Positions 1 through 10,943 of a DNA stretch of 64,000 nt are shown piece by piece; the first letter of the stretch is position 1; each line of letters starts with the position of its first letter. Made by a program: the position numbers and the translations under genes. Where the stretch lies: contig JAOVVO010000469.1 of NCBI GenBank assembly GCA_028564675.1, forward strand, positions 1-64,000. The letters run 5' to 3'. The notes under the pieces are model-generated. The model ran no database searches. It was not told the origin of the DNA and worked only from the letters and a program-made list of their open reading frames with translations. The DNA is from Onchocerca lupi (taxonomy: Eukaryota; Nematoda; Chromadorea; Rhabditida; Onchocercidae).

Positions 1-1
1 A

Positions 2-574
2 CAGGTAAGCATTGGTGCTTGTCGCCGACAAGTGAAGATAATCTACAAAGGAATAACAGAAGTGAAAAAGAAACCATCAAAAGCTGAACTGGCAAAAACA
101 ACAGCAGTGAAAGACGAAGAGATTGAGAAGAAAAAAGAAGAGAAAGTCGGTGAGTACAATCAAACTTAATTACTTGGGAACAACTTGGAAGTGTGTCTGT
201 TTGTGGATCAATGTCATGGTGTCCAAAAGCACAGTAAGTTGAGAAAGTAAAGGAGAGCTGAATGACTGGAGACGAGTATTTCCCATATTTAAATTTATCG
301 CGCTTCTATGAAAATTTTTCCAGAAGCAGCAAAGGAGGAAGAAAAGGAGGATGAGGATGAAAAGAAGCGGAAGTGGAAGCCGAAGAGGAAAGAAGAGGAA
401 GATGAGGAGGAACAGGAGGAGAAACCGAAAAGAAAGACTGGTAAGGGCAAAAAGGAAGAAGAAGAGGAAGATAATGATGAGAAACCTAAAAGAAAGCCGA
501 AAGAGAAAGAGGAGAAAAAGGAAGATGAAAAGGAAAAAGAAGAGGAAGCTGATGAAGAGGATGAAGAGAAATAG
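2..574 (+). CDS. 3' end of a gene with a Lys/Glu-rich C-terminal tail (partial)
   Basis: Two exons are visible, 2-149 and 324-574, joined by an intron with donor GTGAGT at 150 and acceptor TTTTTCCAG ending at 323. The junction codon is GAA and the frame is kept. The first exon has a short ordinary-looking stretch (SIGACRRQVKIIYKG) followed by lysine-rich sequence. The last exon is almost entirely K, E, D and R, with three KPKRK motifs that could act as nuclear localisation signals, and ends at TAG 572-574. The gene begins left of the window. I do not recognise the family, and the charged tail is too low in complexity to assign a function. The opposite strand of the last exon is also open but encodes only Ser/Phe runs, which is a shadow of the GA-rich codons. 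A GTAAGC at 5 looks like a donor, but no acceptor follows before the exon continues. Confidence 0.6.
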
Positions 575-1090
575 ATTGTGAGCTTCAAGTGCTGATGCGT
601 TTGTACTTAACTTTGCCATAAAATTAATTATTGTGGTGGAGTGATACACTACACATCAGAAGAATCTGTGATTACCGTATCATGGTCTAAGAAGAAACAT
701 CTGGCTATCCTGAAAGGCAACTCAACTTTAACACTAGCGTAATTTCTTCTCTCGCTGATTCGGCTCTGTTCCTGAAGACATATTTTTAATATTTTATAAG
801 TACATTCTAACTTTTTAAATGAAGATCAAAGCACAAGTTTTTAAATTATAATGTTTAGTTGGTGATATTATAAGAATGAATTTCCCTGAAAAGGATAATA
901 TGAACACTTACTTGACAATATACTGTGTAATTTAAGTCTGGACAAATCGTACAAAACAGTAAATTTTGTAATTGCAATTTTAATTGATTAGATATCAAAG
1001 AGAGCTAATCAGTGTGTATTACCAAACAACGAAAAAACAAAGTTCTTAATTAAAAAAGCGATTGAAAAAGCTAATAATTAATTCTCTAGT

Positions 1091-1177
1091 TTATTTAATC
1101 TCGCGTTTTTGTTTATGCTTCATAATAGCACAACGTTTATCAAAGAGTTTTGTGCCTTTGAATGGGACTATATTTGC
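1091..1177 (-). pseudogene. Short coding remnant next to the HAD fragments
   Basis: An open minus-strand frame of 28 codons ends at a stop at 1091-1093 and reads ANIVPFKGTKLFDKRCAIM and onward to a basic C-terminus. It lies downstream of the HAD-like fragments on the same strand and may be part of the same inserted block. I do not recognise the family. No start codon or splice site was identified, so it is treated as a remnant. Confidence 0.25.
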
Positions 1178-1264
1178 CTTGGTTTGTGATGACTAGATAA
1201 GAAAATTGAATAAGGGATAAAAATGGTCCTGTTTACACTTTAGGCAACTCGTGGGATCTCATGC

Positions 1265-1595
1265 TTATGAAGTAATAATTTTGCGAATCCGCTTTTCCTT
1301 ATGATTGCGAAAATTGTCGATATGCATGTTGCTAATATATGCCTCTTTTTCCGGAAACAACATATTACCCATATGTATCACTTAAATCATCACGACCATT
1401 AACTAAAGATTTAACTTTAGTATTCAGCAAAACAACACCATCTTCCTACCTTTTAATAATTTCGACTGGGTAAGTTATTGTATGTCTGTGTCCAAAAAGG
1501 TTAGCAAAAATGACATGATTACTAAAATCGTGATCATCACTATATATTGTTCCATCAATGTCGCTATACACATATTTAATTTTTCGTGAACGACC
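1265..1595 (-). pseudogene. Decayed N-terminal part of a Cof-type HAD phosphatase (copy 2)
   Basis: The minus strand reads KIKYVYSDIDGTIYSDD, a clear HAD motif I of the form DxDGT with both nucleophile-region aspartates kept. The following sequence (FSNHVIFANLFGHRHTI) soon meets an in-frame TAG, and the next recognisable pieces are in shifted frames: GVVLLNTKVKSLVNGRDDLS, then NMLFPEKEAYISNMHIDNF. This pattern of several frameshifts and stops marks a dead gene. Cof-type HAD hydrolases are sugar-phosphate or related phosphatases, widespread in bacteria, including Firmicutes and Mollicutes. Assignment to the HAD superfamily is good; the Cof subgroup is inferred from the neighbouring C-terminal fragment. 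Confidence 0.6.
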
Positions 1596-1711
1596 CAGTA
1601 AATATTATTCATTCAAGAATCCTCAACTTTATAATTATTACTTATATTGAACTACTGATGAGTCCAGTCACGTTTAATTATATTGCAACAAACAGAGACG
1701 TAAATCTAAAT

Positions 1712-1975
1712 TTAATATTCCATTTCATTAAGTAAAAAAAAATCTTTAATGAAATCTGCAAATTCGTCATTATCATTATCAAACTCAATATAAAACCATA
1801 TTTCTTGATTTCTTCATCAGCCTGTTTCATAACAGCAGGTACACCGGCAATTTTAAACATCGGAATATCAATATAGGAATTACCAATGATCAATATAATA
1901 TCAATATTACAAAAAATCATTTGTTTTTAAATGTTAAATCAGATGGTTGAGCCAACAAGCATAATCTTCTTCATA
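1712..1975 (-). pseudogene. Decayed C-terminal part of a Cof-type HAD phosphatase (copy 1)
   Basis: The minus strand reads GNSYIDIPMFKIAGVPAVMK followed by QADEEIKKYGF. This matches the motif IV region of Cof-type HAD phosphatases, usually GDSxND-(I/V)xMF-xxAG-xxVAMxNAxxxVK. Here the two metal-binding aspartates are changed (GDSxND has become GNSYID). After a one-base frameshift the typical acidic end follows (YIEFDNDNDEFADFIKDFF) with a stop at 1712-1714. Upstream pieces contain stops. Because this C-terminal part comes before the motif I fragment on the same strand, the two belong to separate tandem copies or to a rearranged gene. The gene is dead in this form. Confidence 0.65.
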
Positions 1976-2081
1976 ATTTTAAGTCGCTTGTGATTGAATT
2001 GAAATCAGCTCTTTACAATGGTTCGGTTCAGTTTAATTTTTCCGTCATCTGCATGTTTCAACTCATTCCTTTTATAATATA

Positions 2082-2840
2082 CTAGCTGTAACCAGCCAAA
2101 CGAATATTTAGATTTTTATGGTCCACTCCGTCCTTTTTTTTTTTTTTATTTTCTATGGAAATAAAAATGTAAGTGTTCGTTTGTCTAAAATCTTAAATTT
2201 CCGAAATTTCTCAAACACGCCCCTTATCTATATTAGTTCAAAATCTAAGATCTCCAGAAATTCTTGCCTCTTGTTCTAAAATTTTGAAACAACTTTGCAT
2301 TCGAATAAGCGCATGTTTTTATATACTTTTTATATACACGCGTTGCTGTAGCTTTGCCTGGCTAAGCGGAAGAGAAAAAAAAAAAGAGCAAGCGCACGTT
2401 TCTAGTAAGTCAATTACACAATGCTTGTGAGTATGAAATATTTCCTGTTGTTCCATTGTGTGTGTAGATAAAGAGATTGTCTGATTTGCTGACTTTAAAA
2501 CACGCAGGATATAATTGTCCATGTGTGCAATCACGAGTCTGGATCTAAACCGCACAATTCTAAAGACTGGTGCTGAGTTTTGCTGACGGTGATTGCAAAC
2601 TTCAATCGAATTGGAAATTGCAATCTCTTAAATTGAAATGACATATCCGTTGGAATCATGGGTATGCGAGGAATGAGGACAACTTCACCTTTGAAAAGTC
2701 CCATCAAGATTGCTGATTCTACGACGTTGCTCATTAATTTTTTTATGTACGCCGCGTGATGTGCGAAGCTTTTACTGGTTAAAATTTCGCAACATGATAG
2801 TTGGCATGCCGATTTTCAATTGCAGTACATCCATCCCTGG
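2082..2840 (-). mobile_element. Truncated, decayed Helitron (3' part)
   Basis: This minus-strand element carries the end of a PIF1-like Helitron helicase. Its likely 3' terminus is the CTAG at 2082-2085 (minus strand reads GGTTACAGCTAG then T), fitting the CTRR 3' end and insertion next to T known for Helitrons. Between the helicase stop and the terminus lie about 320 bp, including a T run. No 5' TC end or Rep domain was found, so the copy is truncated at its 5' side near 2840. It abuts the HAD-like fragments directly. The exact terminus is inferred. Confidence 0.6.
2410..2840 (-). pseudogene. PIF1-like helicase C-terminus from a Helitron, frameshifted
   Basis: Recognisable helicase segments in order on the minus strand are LQLKIGMPTIMLRNFNQ, then an in-frame stop and shift, then MSNVVESAILMGLFKGEVVL, IPRIPMIPTDMSFQFKRLQ, FPIRLKFAITVSKTQHQSLE and LCGLDPDS. 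A second shift leads to CTHGQLYPACFKVSKSDNLF and the C-terminal NGTTGNISYSQALCN, with a stop at 2410-2412. These match the last blocks of Helitron PIF1 helicases (FPIRLAFAMTINKSQGQS and SHGQLYVACSRV types). The catalytic arginine region SRV has become FKV and several stops are present, so no active enzyme is made. Walker A and B motifs are absent because the copy is truncated. Confidence 0.8.
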
Positions 2841-2951
2841 CAGATCTTAAACGAATCGCGGAAGAAATAAAATGCAGCTAAATTTAGAACGGAATGATAT
2901 TTCTACCGTTTTCCCGGTATTGAAAAACCAGTGATTAAAATACGATTTCTT

Positions 2952-3020
2952 TATAAAAAAATATTTTCAATTTCACACATACTCCAAAGAGATGTGTGAA
3001 ATTGAAACTGTTTTTTAATA
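2952..3020. repeat. Long hairpin (perfect 16-bp core stem)
   Basis: The arms 2965-2980 and 2992-3007 are perfectly complementary (TTTCAATTTCACACAT and its complement) around an 11-nt loop. Outside the core, pairing resumes after single mismatches to about 2952 and 3020, giving roughly 27 paired bases in about 69 nt. The size is compatible with a microRNA precursor or a small terminal-inverted-repeat remnant. Neither can be chosen from the sequence. Confidence 0.55.
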
Positions 3021-6000
3021 GAGAAATTAAAATTTTTGTTTCTTCTGGCAAGAGTAAATGTTTGTTTATTTATTGTTCGAACAGAAAAATTCAGATTTAC
3101 CAATTTTTACGAATGATTGCTGATTATTTCGTTGATAATTGAAAAATAAAAATTTTGAATTTTCCGTTTATCAATATCTTTATGTAACTGATTCATGCAA
3201 AACTTTTGCATTTAAAATCTTTTAAAGTAATCTTTAAAGATAACATAAAGTCAAAATAGCTTGTTTTTTGGACTTTTGTAATATCAAGGAAATGCGGTAA
3301 ACTAGCTTATAGATGCAGTTTTTGTTCAAGATTTTAAGTCATAAGGAACGAATGATGTTTTCTGACTTTTAAATTTCTCTTCAGCATTTCTCAATTTTCA
3401 AGCCATACAAATGCAAAACTTTTCACTAATCTGATTATGAGGAGAAATCAATATAAACTATCTGCTGGTATGCTTGCCAAAGATGACAATTGATTTGATA
3501 TCAAGGTATAAAATCGTATGAATTTCAAATTCCGCAAGTTTTTAATGATTATTCACAGCAAGGACTTAATTAAAAGTTTTCGATTTTGTACTGATAGAAT
3601 AGGTATTTTGTCAACTTCTCACTGTCATCCCTTGTTTTGTTCATTTTTGATCTCTTCGTCTGTAGCCTATGCAACGCTTTTGTAATCGCATTAAAAACAT
3701 TATTGTAGATGATTGATGCTTGCTCGTCAAATGTTTCTAACTGAACTATTCTTCTAAAAAATATTTTCATGTTTTTGTAGTTTCTAAAGTTTTCCACAGT
3801 CTCAAAAAATTTCCTTTAGAAAAAAAAAAAAAAAAAAAAAAACAGCATACTCGATTGTAAGACCATTTCTTTATCAATTTTTTTTTTTGTCCTCAATTAC
3901 CTTGTTCAGTGTTCCATCTCATCTGAGAATAACGAAGTTCAGACTTTCAGTTCTCAACTATGGAAATTTATCAACATCTTTGATTTATCGTTTTTCACAT
4001 AATAAGAGCAATACTTGCTTGCAAGCTTTATTTTCACAGAACGTTTTTGTACTTTTTACAGTCTAACATATTTTCTTCAAACTGAAGATTCGGGCAACTC
4101 GGATAGTTTTTAAGGTTACTGGTCAAGTACGTAAAACATTAAGTAATGGTGGCAATATTGCATGCAAGTTCGAAAAAACTATGAAAATTCCGGGAGATAT
4201 TAAAATTTTTTCTGCAAAACACAGTGAGTAAGTGTGGGAGTAAAACTTTCCATTGATGACTTTCTGCATCAACATGAATGGAGATCATGGAATGATTCGC
4301 CAAGAATTATTCGACATCTTTTTGGATATAATCTGTGCTTGAATATAGGTTTAAGAATTTAAGATCAGATCTGATGGAATAAATTCGTATTTATAAACTA
4401 TAAACAGATTTGTGTGCCACTTCACTGCAGAAGTGAATATAATAATTGAGCTAATCGTCTTGCATTTCACGTATTTTCTGTTACAATAAGAACAAAAAGT
4501 TTGAAAAAATTGTAAAATAGATTAATTTTGGGTGATTTGCATTATCACTATGATAAAGCATTAGCGATATCGGCTTTAAAATCAACATAGAAGCGTTTTA
4601 GAAAGAAAATACTTCTAACGATATTTATTTATTACTTTTCAATTTTAATTTCGGCTGCATTTTCAATTTTTTTTAAAAAATCTTCAGTCAATTTTTAGAC
4701 TGCAAGTATAGTTATCTATCACTTTAGTGAAAAATGCTTTATGTTCTTTGTTCTGACTAAAGAAATGAGAAAAAAATCATTCTCTGTTATATTTGTTTTT
4801 AGCATCGTACTTCACTTCCAACTAGAGCATCAGCAGATTTGTGAACTTTTGAAAACAAAATAATATAAAAGATGGAAATTAATTTCCAGTTCTATAATGA
4901 ATCTTGTAATCCATACAAAACCAACCAATTTTCTCGTACTTCAACATTATCTCAGAATAGTGCAAAATTACAACCTACATTCCAAGGAATGAATCATCAG
5001 TGTCCTTTGCATACCATTATTTTATTTATAGTTAATACTTTGCGAACAAATCATTCATAATTTAAGCGAATAAATTAAATAGCATAGTAGTGAAGCAACT
5101 ATCTGATCATTTTTTATCCGGTTTAAAGAAAGGTGGAACAAACTTGATTTCTGCCAATTTCTGATGCAGAATCCAGCTGTTTTACATTTATTTGAACTAA
5201 CAATCATTATCATACATGTTGTTATTTCAAGACTTAATTTTGTCCCATCATACATGAATTAATTCAATGTTATTTATGATGAAAATTGATTCTCTTATGT
5301 TGACACGAATCTTCTTCACACGAACTTTTGATTAGTTGGAGTAAAAATCAAACAAATGCTTATTTTTCCCAATATATCTGAATGATTTTAGATCGACTTA
5401 TTATAAATTCATTTTCTGTATCCATTTGAAATGAATTTTTTTATTTGTTATTAAAAAGTGAGATTATATTCTGTTGATTTCCATTTTTTTTTTTTTTTTT
5501 TTTTGGCTGTTTTAGTATCGCTCACTACTTCCGATAATAAAATCCGGATATAGAAGTGATTTTAATTGCACTAGAAATAAAAAAAAAAAATAAATTCACA
5601 TTCTTTCCTTGTCTTTCCTTAATTAAAAAAATGCAGAGAATTTTAAATGGCAGAAGAAGAGCTCACTTTTTGAATGTCAGATGAATTAAGATTTATTTCA
5701 AATCGAGGAAAAAAAAAACTTAACATTTTAATATCTACTTGATTCCACGTTTCCTTAGGACCACTGCCTATTTATTGCGGGAGACATGTTAGCCAGACAT
5801 TTCTCCCCAGGTAACAAAATATAAAGCATTGTATCACTTGGGAAAAAAAGGCTATATCCTAGCAAATTTCCGATTTTTGTATTTAGTTATAAATGATGTG
5901 AATTATGCTGTGGCATTCACTGCTAATAATTAAACAACAACCATCACTGATGGTGTATTTGAGAAATGTCATAGTAATTACTAGCATCTTCAAAATCCAA

Positions 6001-7042
6001 GAATATCACTCAAACTCCAATGAAATTTCAGACAGCAAATATTTTTGATATTTATCTGACGAATTTTGTTTGGCCATTCCAAATTTCAATCCCTCTTAAT
6101 TTCACTTTAATTATAATATATATTTAATTATAAAGCATATGATCGAACAGGTGCTCCATTAAGTTATTCAATAATTTTATTCACATGGAAATTTTAAAAA
6201 TTCTAATCTCCTTTGCATTTGACTCATTTGTCAACCCTCAACCAAAGATTCACTTTCAATAATTTATAATGCATGTTTTAATTTCTGGAAAATACTTTTT
6301 TGCAAGGGGTTTTTGTTCAAAAACGATAATAAGAATCTGAATTTTTGATGAAATCAAATCTGTCACTGTATGCTTTGCTTGCCAGTCTTCCTCATTCGAG
6401 AGCTCAATCCCTGAATTGCTAATTTTTCGATTACGTTTGCTCTATCGTCCTGTAAACATTTCTATTGAACTTGACTCTTTACTTTTAAATTCTCATGCAT
6501 CTTTGCAGTAACACCTTTCATGCGGCTTTTGGAGCACTATAACTGAATTGTCAAGAAATGAATTGATGAATTTTTAGTTTTTGATATTCGGGAAGCTGCA
6601 TTAAAGCTGATAGTCGCTGTAATTCAAATTTCGCAAATTTCAGAATTTTTTCACCGAATTTTTGTCTTCATTGATCGCTGAATAATTATACGCGAAATTC
6701 CTTATCCGTTATCAATTGAAAAACTTCAGATTATAATATAATGGATATATTTGCTAATGTCTTCTGTACTGTAACATCGTTTCTGATGGGATGCAGAAAT
6801 TCAACCTTAATCAAAAAATACTTCATTGAGAACAAGAAGGTAATTTTCGCTATTAAATTTTATTAAATATAAATATTTTGAGAATCACTGAATAATGATT
6901 TTAAATATTTCATAAAGAAAAATATAAGAGAATTCTATCTATGATGCGGTATCATTTTAAAGTAAATTAGCAGGGATTCACGTTGTTACATAAAAGAAAG
7001 TGAAAAATGAAAAATATCCAAAAAATAAAATAAAATTTCCAG
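3021..7042. other. Spacer, no gene recognised
   Basis: AT-rich sequence with scattered short ORFs that lack good splice context or recognisable protein content. It holds a run of 23 A at 3820-3842 and a T run near 5487-5504. The 5' control region of the gene starting at 7081 should lie at its right end, but no specific element is recognisable. Confidence 0.5.
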
Positions 7043-7080
7043 GTGATTGCAGAATTTCAAAAAAACAATTAGTTGAAATA

Positions 7081-10000
7081 ATGAGCGAAGGCGACTCGAT
7101 TTCATCATATAAACCTTCTTCTACAATATCGCAGATTCAGTCGGATTCAAATCCACATGTGAATGGAAATCTACCATCTTGTGATAGAAATCTCCATCAC
7201 TTCCCACTGATGTTAAGGGTTTCATCGCATCTGAAAGAACAAAATCTTTTAGATCCGTTAGATGGCTCCATGTTAGGATTAACGAAACCTTCAGAATGCC
7301 AAGAATCCGATCTTCAAACTAATTATAGTAGTAATCCTCCTCCGATGCATTTCGTCAACGATTCACAGTTTTTAATGGAACCTCTGCAGTCATCATCCAA
7401 GACATCTCATTTGCAATCATCACAGGCAATAGAGAAACCTGCATCGATTTCAAATACGAGAATAGGAAAAGAAGTCATCTTCACTGGAACAAATACTACT
7501 ATTATTGGAAATAATCATATCGAAAGACCACTTCCAAAAAAACCTCATATCTTGTTGGGAGAGCGAAGTCAATTTACTACTAACTGCAAAGCCTCTTCGA
7601 TGTCAGGAATACGAACTTCAAGAAAGATCAGTGGTAGAAAAAACTACCCATCCTTATCTTCATTAGCAGCAGACAAAATTGCAGAAACTGATGATGAGAT
7701 TATTGCATTAAAAGTGAAAACTGATTTTCTTTACGCAAAAATGAATGAAATGCTGCGAAAATGTGGAACTGAGAGGCAGATACATAGTATAATTCAAAAT
7801 CTGCACGAAAATGAAGAAAGTAAGCTCAATAGCAGCAACAGTAGCATCAATCATGGAAATGGTTATGGCAGTGGATATTTGAAAATTGCTAATGGAACTG
7901 AGCAATAAGAGAAAACTCACAGATTAATCAGTTTGTTATAATTTGTAATCAAAATGAAGACGAGACATGGAAGCAGCCAATTGATACAATTAATTCTGTG
8001 GAAGAGAAGAAATTGGAACAAACAAAACAGCTATGTGATACATGGGAAAGGAGTAATCAGTTCGAGAGAACAATGCTGAGAGCTTTCCAGAAACCTCGAA
8101 AATATTCTGGAATTTACCAGGAAAAAATTTCAAGTGACATGGAAGCAAATAAAGACATCATTTTAACGGGGTTTCCTGGAGAAATGTTAGAACAGCAAAT
8201 AAAAAATAATAATCAAAGTGCAGTAAGCAATCAATTTGGAAAGCGCAATTCTTCGAGTTCGATTAAAGTAAATAAAAATTCTAACGAAAATCGCAAACTG
8301 ATATTTTCCAATAAAAAGTTGCAGCAGCAAAAAGTAAATGCTAAACTGGATGAAAAACGACAAAAAATAGACCAATACAATTGTGCATCGTACAAAATGG
8401 AAACAGACGATACGATTATCGCAGTGAAACGAATTCAGGAATTCCGGGATGCTTTATATATTCCTCCTCATATCAGAAATACAAAAGACAGTCTGAATAC
8501 CAAAATCCATCGTGAAAAAGTGATTCAGAGCACGAGATTCTATTTTCCTCAAACTGATCATCTCATACAATCACCAACTTCGAATATAGGATTTCAACAA
8601 TTTAGATCCGATGTCCAGTCTTCAGTACGATTTGATCCAATGTTATACTTTCCTAATGTTTCAATGCCTACAAGAAACCATAATTATCCATATTTTCCGA
8701 ATCCATACAGTCCGTTCTCACAACCGGAACCAGTTCATTTATTGACAATGAATCAGCCACCAAAACAGTTCGTGCCAACGATGACCGGTTCAATGCAGGC
8801 CTTTCAACAACATCCAAAGCCGCTGATGAATGTTTACTTTCCAACAATCAATAATACAATTAGCCTTACCCCAAATCGTCTAATCAGTGATTCATTATCA
8901 CATAATAGCCGCAAGACTAAGTATAAAATGGTATTCAGAAATAACGGAAACAGGTAGTTTTTCGATTCCTTTAAATTCCTAAAAATGAATCCAAAAAGTT
9001 TGACATAAATTTAAGAATTTCGAAATTTTTAAAAGTTCCTATAAAAACTAAATAAAAACCGTTTAAAGAGAAGCCATGTGAAAGAGTTTGTCATAAGATA
9101 TGGTGACATATACAATACAGAAATTTTTATCGCCATTAAAAGTGTTGAATGCTGAATTTATATTTAATTAAAGTTAAAATACAACTTATACTTTCTTCAT
9201 TTGGATTAATTAGTTGAAAAAAAAAAACAATGGTATTAAGGAAAATTACCACCTTTTCCGATGATGAAAGCGTTAAGGTTAATTGATTGATTAATGTATC
9301 TTAGTTCTCGGTAGAGCATTGCCGGACATGAAAATCGCAATTTCAACCCTCGAAAGAATCAATGTAAATTAAAAATAATCTAAGAAAATAACAAGTCTCT
9401 TCCAACTTTCTTTTTCTTCAATTTCCATATTTCCAAGGAATTACAATCTTCTTATTCAGACCAATGTCGTCATCATGCAGAAAGCATCTAATGAAGAAAT
9501 CACGGAATGCAAGTGTTCAAACAATTTTTCCAGTAAAAAGCATCGTAAATGTTCCAAATGCAATCAGTTTTGATCATGCCACAAAAGAACAAAGTATCAC
9601 GAGAGTAAGTTGAATTTTACTCGTTTCCTTAAATTATAGAATTTTACTACATCTTAATGAAGGTTGTTAGACTTTGATGTCATGCAACAACATAGTCGGA
9701 TATTACTTACTTATTTAATCTAATCAAAAAGAATGTAAATAATTAAAATGTCATTCGCTTTGAAAAGGACGAAACTTACATGTATACTATTCCAAATAAA
9801 ATTCATTGTCTAAAATTTCTGTTTCTAAAGTAAAAAATATTCAAATACATTCATCTTCTCATTCTAAGATTGCATTTTCTTACAGCAAATTCATCTATAG
9901 AAGTAACTAATTCATATATAAAAAAATTACGATATCGATAAAATATACGGTAAAATTTTTTAGTAAAATTCGCAAAAATCTGCATGTCGCATTATTCCTA

Positions 10001-10441
10001 ATATATCAGTTTCTTTGCAGATTAAGATCTCGCTCTACTCATCTCAACAAATTCTGGTAGATTTTATTAATTAATCATGAAAAACAAAGAATTATTTGTA
10101 ATTGAAATCTGTGTCCATATTGCTTGAAACAAAGGGAAAAAAACCTTTGTCCAATACGAAAAATTTATGACTAGCAAGAAATCTTTCTTATAGTTAATGG
10201 AATTTCCAGGGAATTTTAAAAGTTTTAATATATTTGAAATATGAATATTTGATATGTCATAAATTGCACGAAATTTAAAAACTAACTTCAAAAAATCACT
10301 AATCAGGACACGGAAGAGCAAAATATGCAACCGCCAAATTTGGAAAGATTTCCGAGAAACGCAGAATTACAAATCCCAAGCGCATGCAGTGTTTTTATAC
10401 CACCCCGGCTTACAGCGATGAATAATCATAATTGCTCATGA
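7081..10441 (+). CDS. Five-exon gene for a low-complexity protein of unknown function
   Basis: Proposed exons are 7081-7819, 7960-8953, 9460-9604, 10021-10056 and 10307-10441, ending at TGA. Together they give 683 codons (682 residues), and all four junctions keep frame. The start is the first in-frame ATG, 38 bases after an acceptor-like TTTCCAG, which may be a trans-splice site. Donors are GTAAGC, GTAGTT, GTAAGT and GTAGAT. The first junction is the least certain: the obvious donor at 7820 fits the next frame only with the weak acceptor AATGAAG (7959) or AAGAG (7911). The product is rich in Ser, Asn and Gln, without a signal peptide or membrane segment. A short helical stretch lies near the end of exon 1. 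A RIQEFRDALYIPPHIRN block in exon 2 recalls the YxPPHxR motif near the N-terminus of DDX3/Vasa-type RNA helicases. A role in RNA binding or germ granules would be speculation. Confidence 0.6.
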
Positions 10442-10943
10442 TTATTATAAGCATTCCTCATATGTTTCATGAACTCTATCACTTGGTTAATATATGCTTC
10501 ACTATCGTTTTACTTGAGTTCTTCTGCTCATATATTACATCTCCCAAACATTTACTGCGACTCAAAACTCCAAGTCAACTCTTTTGGAGCTTACCAGGTA
10601 TATGGTAAATCCACAGCGCAAAACTTTTTTCTCACTTAAGAGACAATCGTCTGCTTGTGGAAAGCTATTTTACAAGTTTCTGAATGTAATTTTAAATTTT
10701 AACAGCTGCGTGCAAATGCTTTGATAAGCTGTATCAAGTTATATATGATCAATATAAAATCATAAATATTACCAAATTCGATGACGTTTACGACAGGAAC
10801 GAAAAGTTCTTCACACACAAAGGCCGAAAAAGGAAATAAAACGCATCCATGTTTCATTGACAAATTACACTTGAAAGATCGGAAATTTCAAAGTAATCAA
10901 TAAATGAACTGAACAATAACTGGAAATGTTCGCATCACGCTTA

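Noticed and set aside
170..649. Long minus-strand ORF rich in Leu, Phe and Ser, and a second Ser-rich one at 295-588
   Set aside because: Both are antisense shadows of the GA-rich lysine/glutamate exon at 324-574.
1712..1975. Wolbachia as donor of the HAD fragments
   Set aside because: Filarial genomes often hold Wolbachia insertions, but I do not know a Cof-type HAD of this kind in Wolbachia, and no adjacent Wolbachia-like gene is seen. Left open for a search.
3570..3797. Minus-strand frame with a helical, protein-like composition (NMKIFFRRIVQLETFDEQAS)
   Set aside because: A T-rich tract and CTAAAG precede it, so it could be an exon, but no donor, partner exon or family was found. Not strong enough to annotate.
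7708..7920. Minus-strand ORF over the end of exon 1 of the 7-10 kb gene
   Set aside because: Shadow of the plus-strand coding frame.
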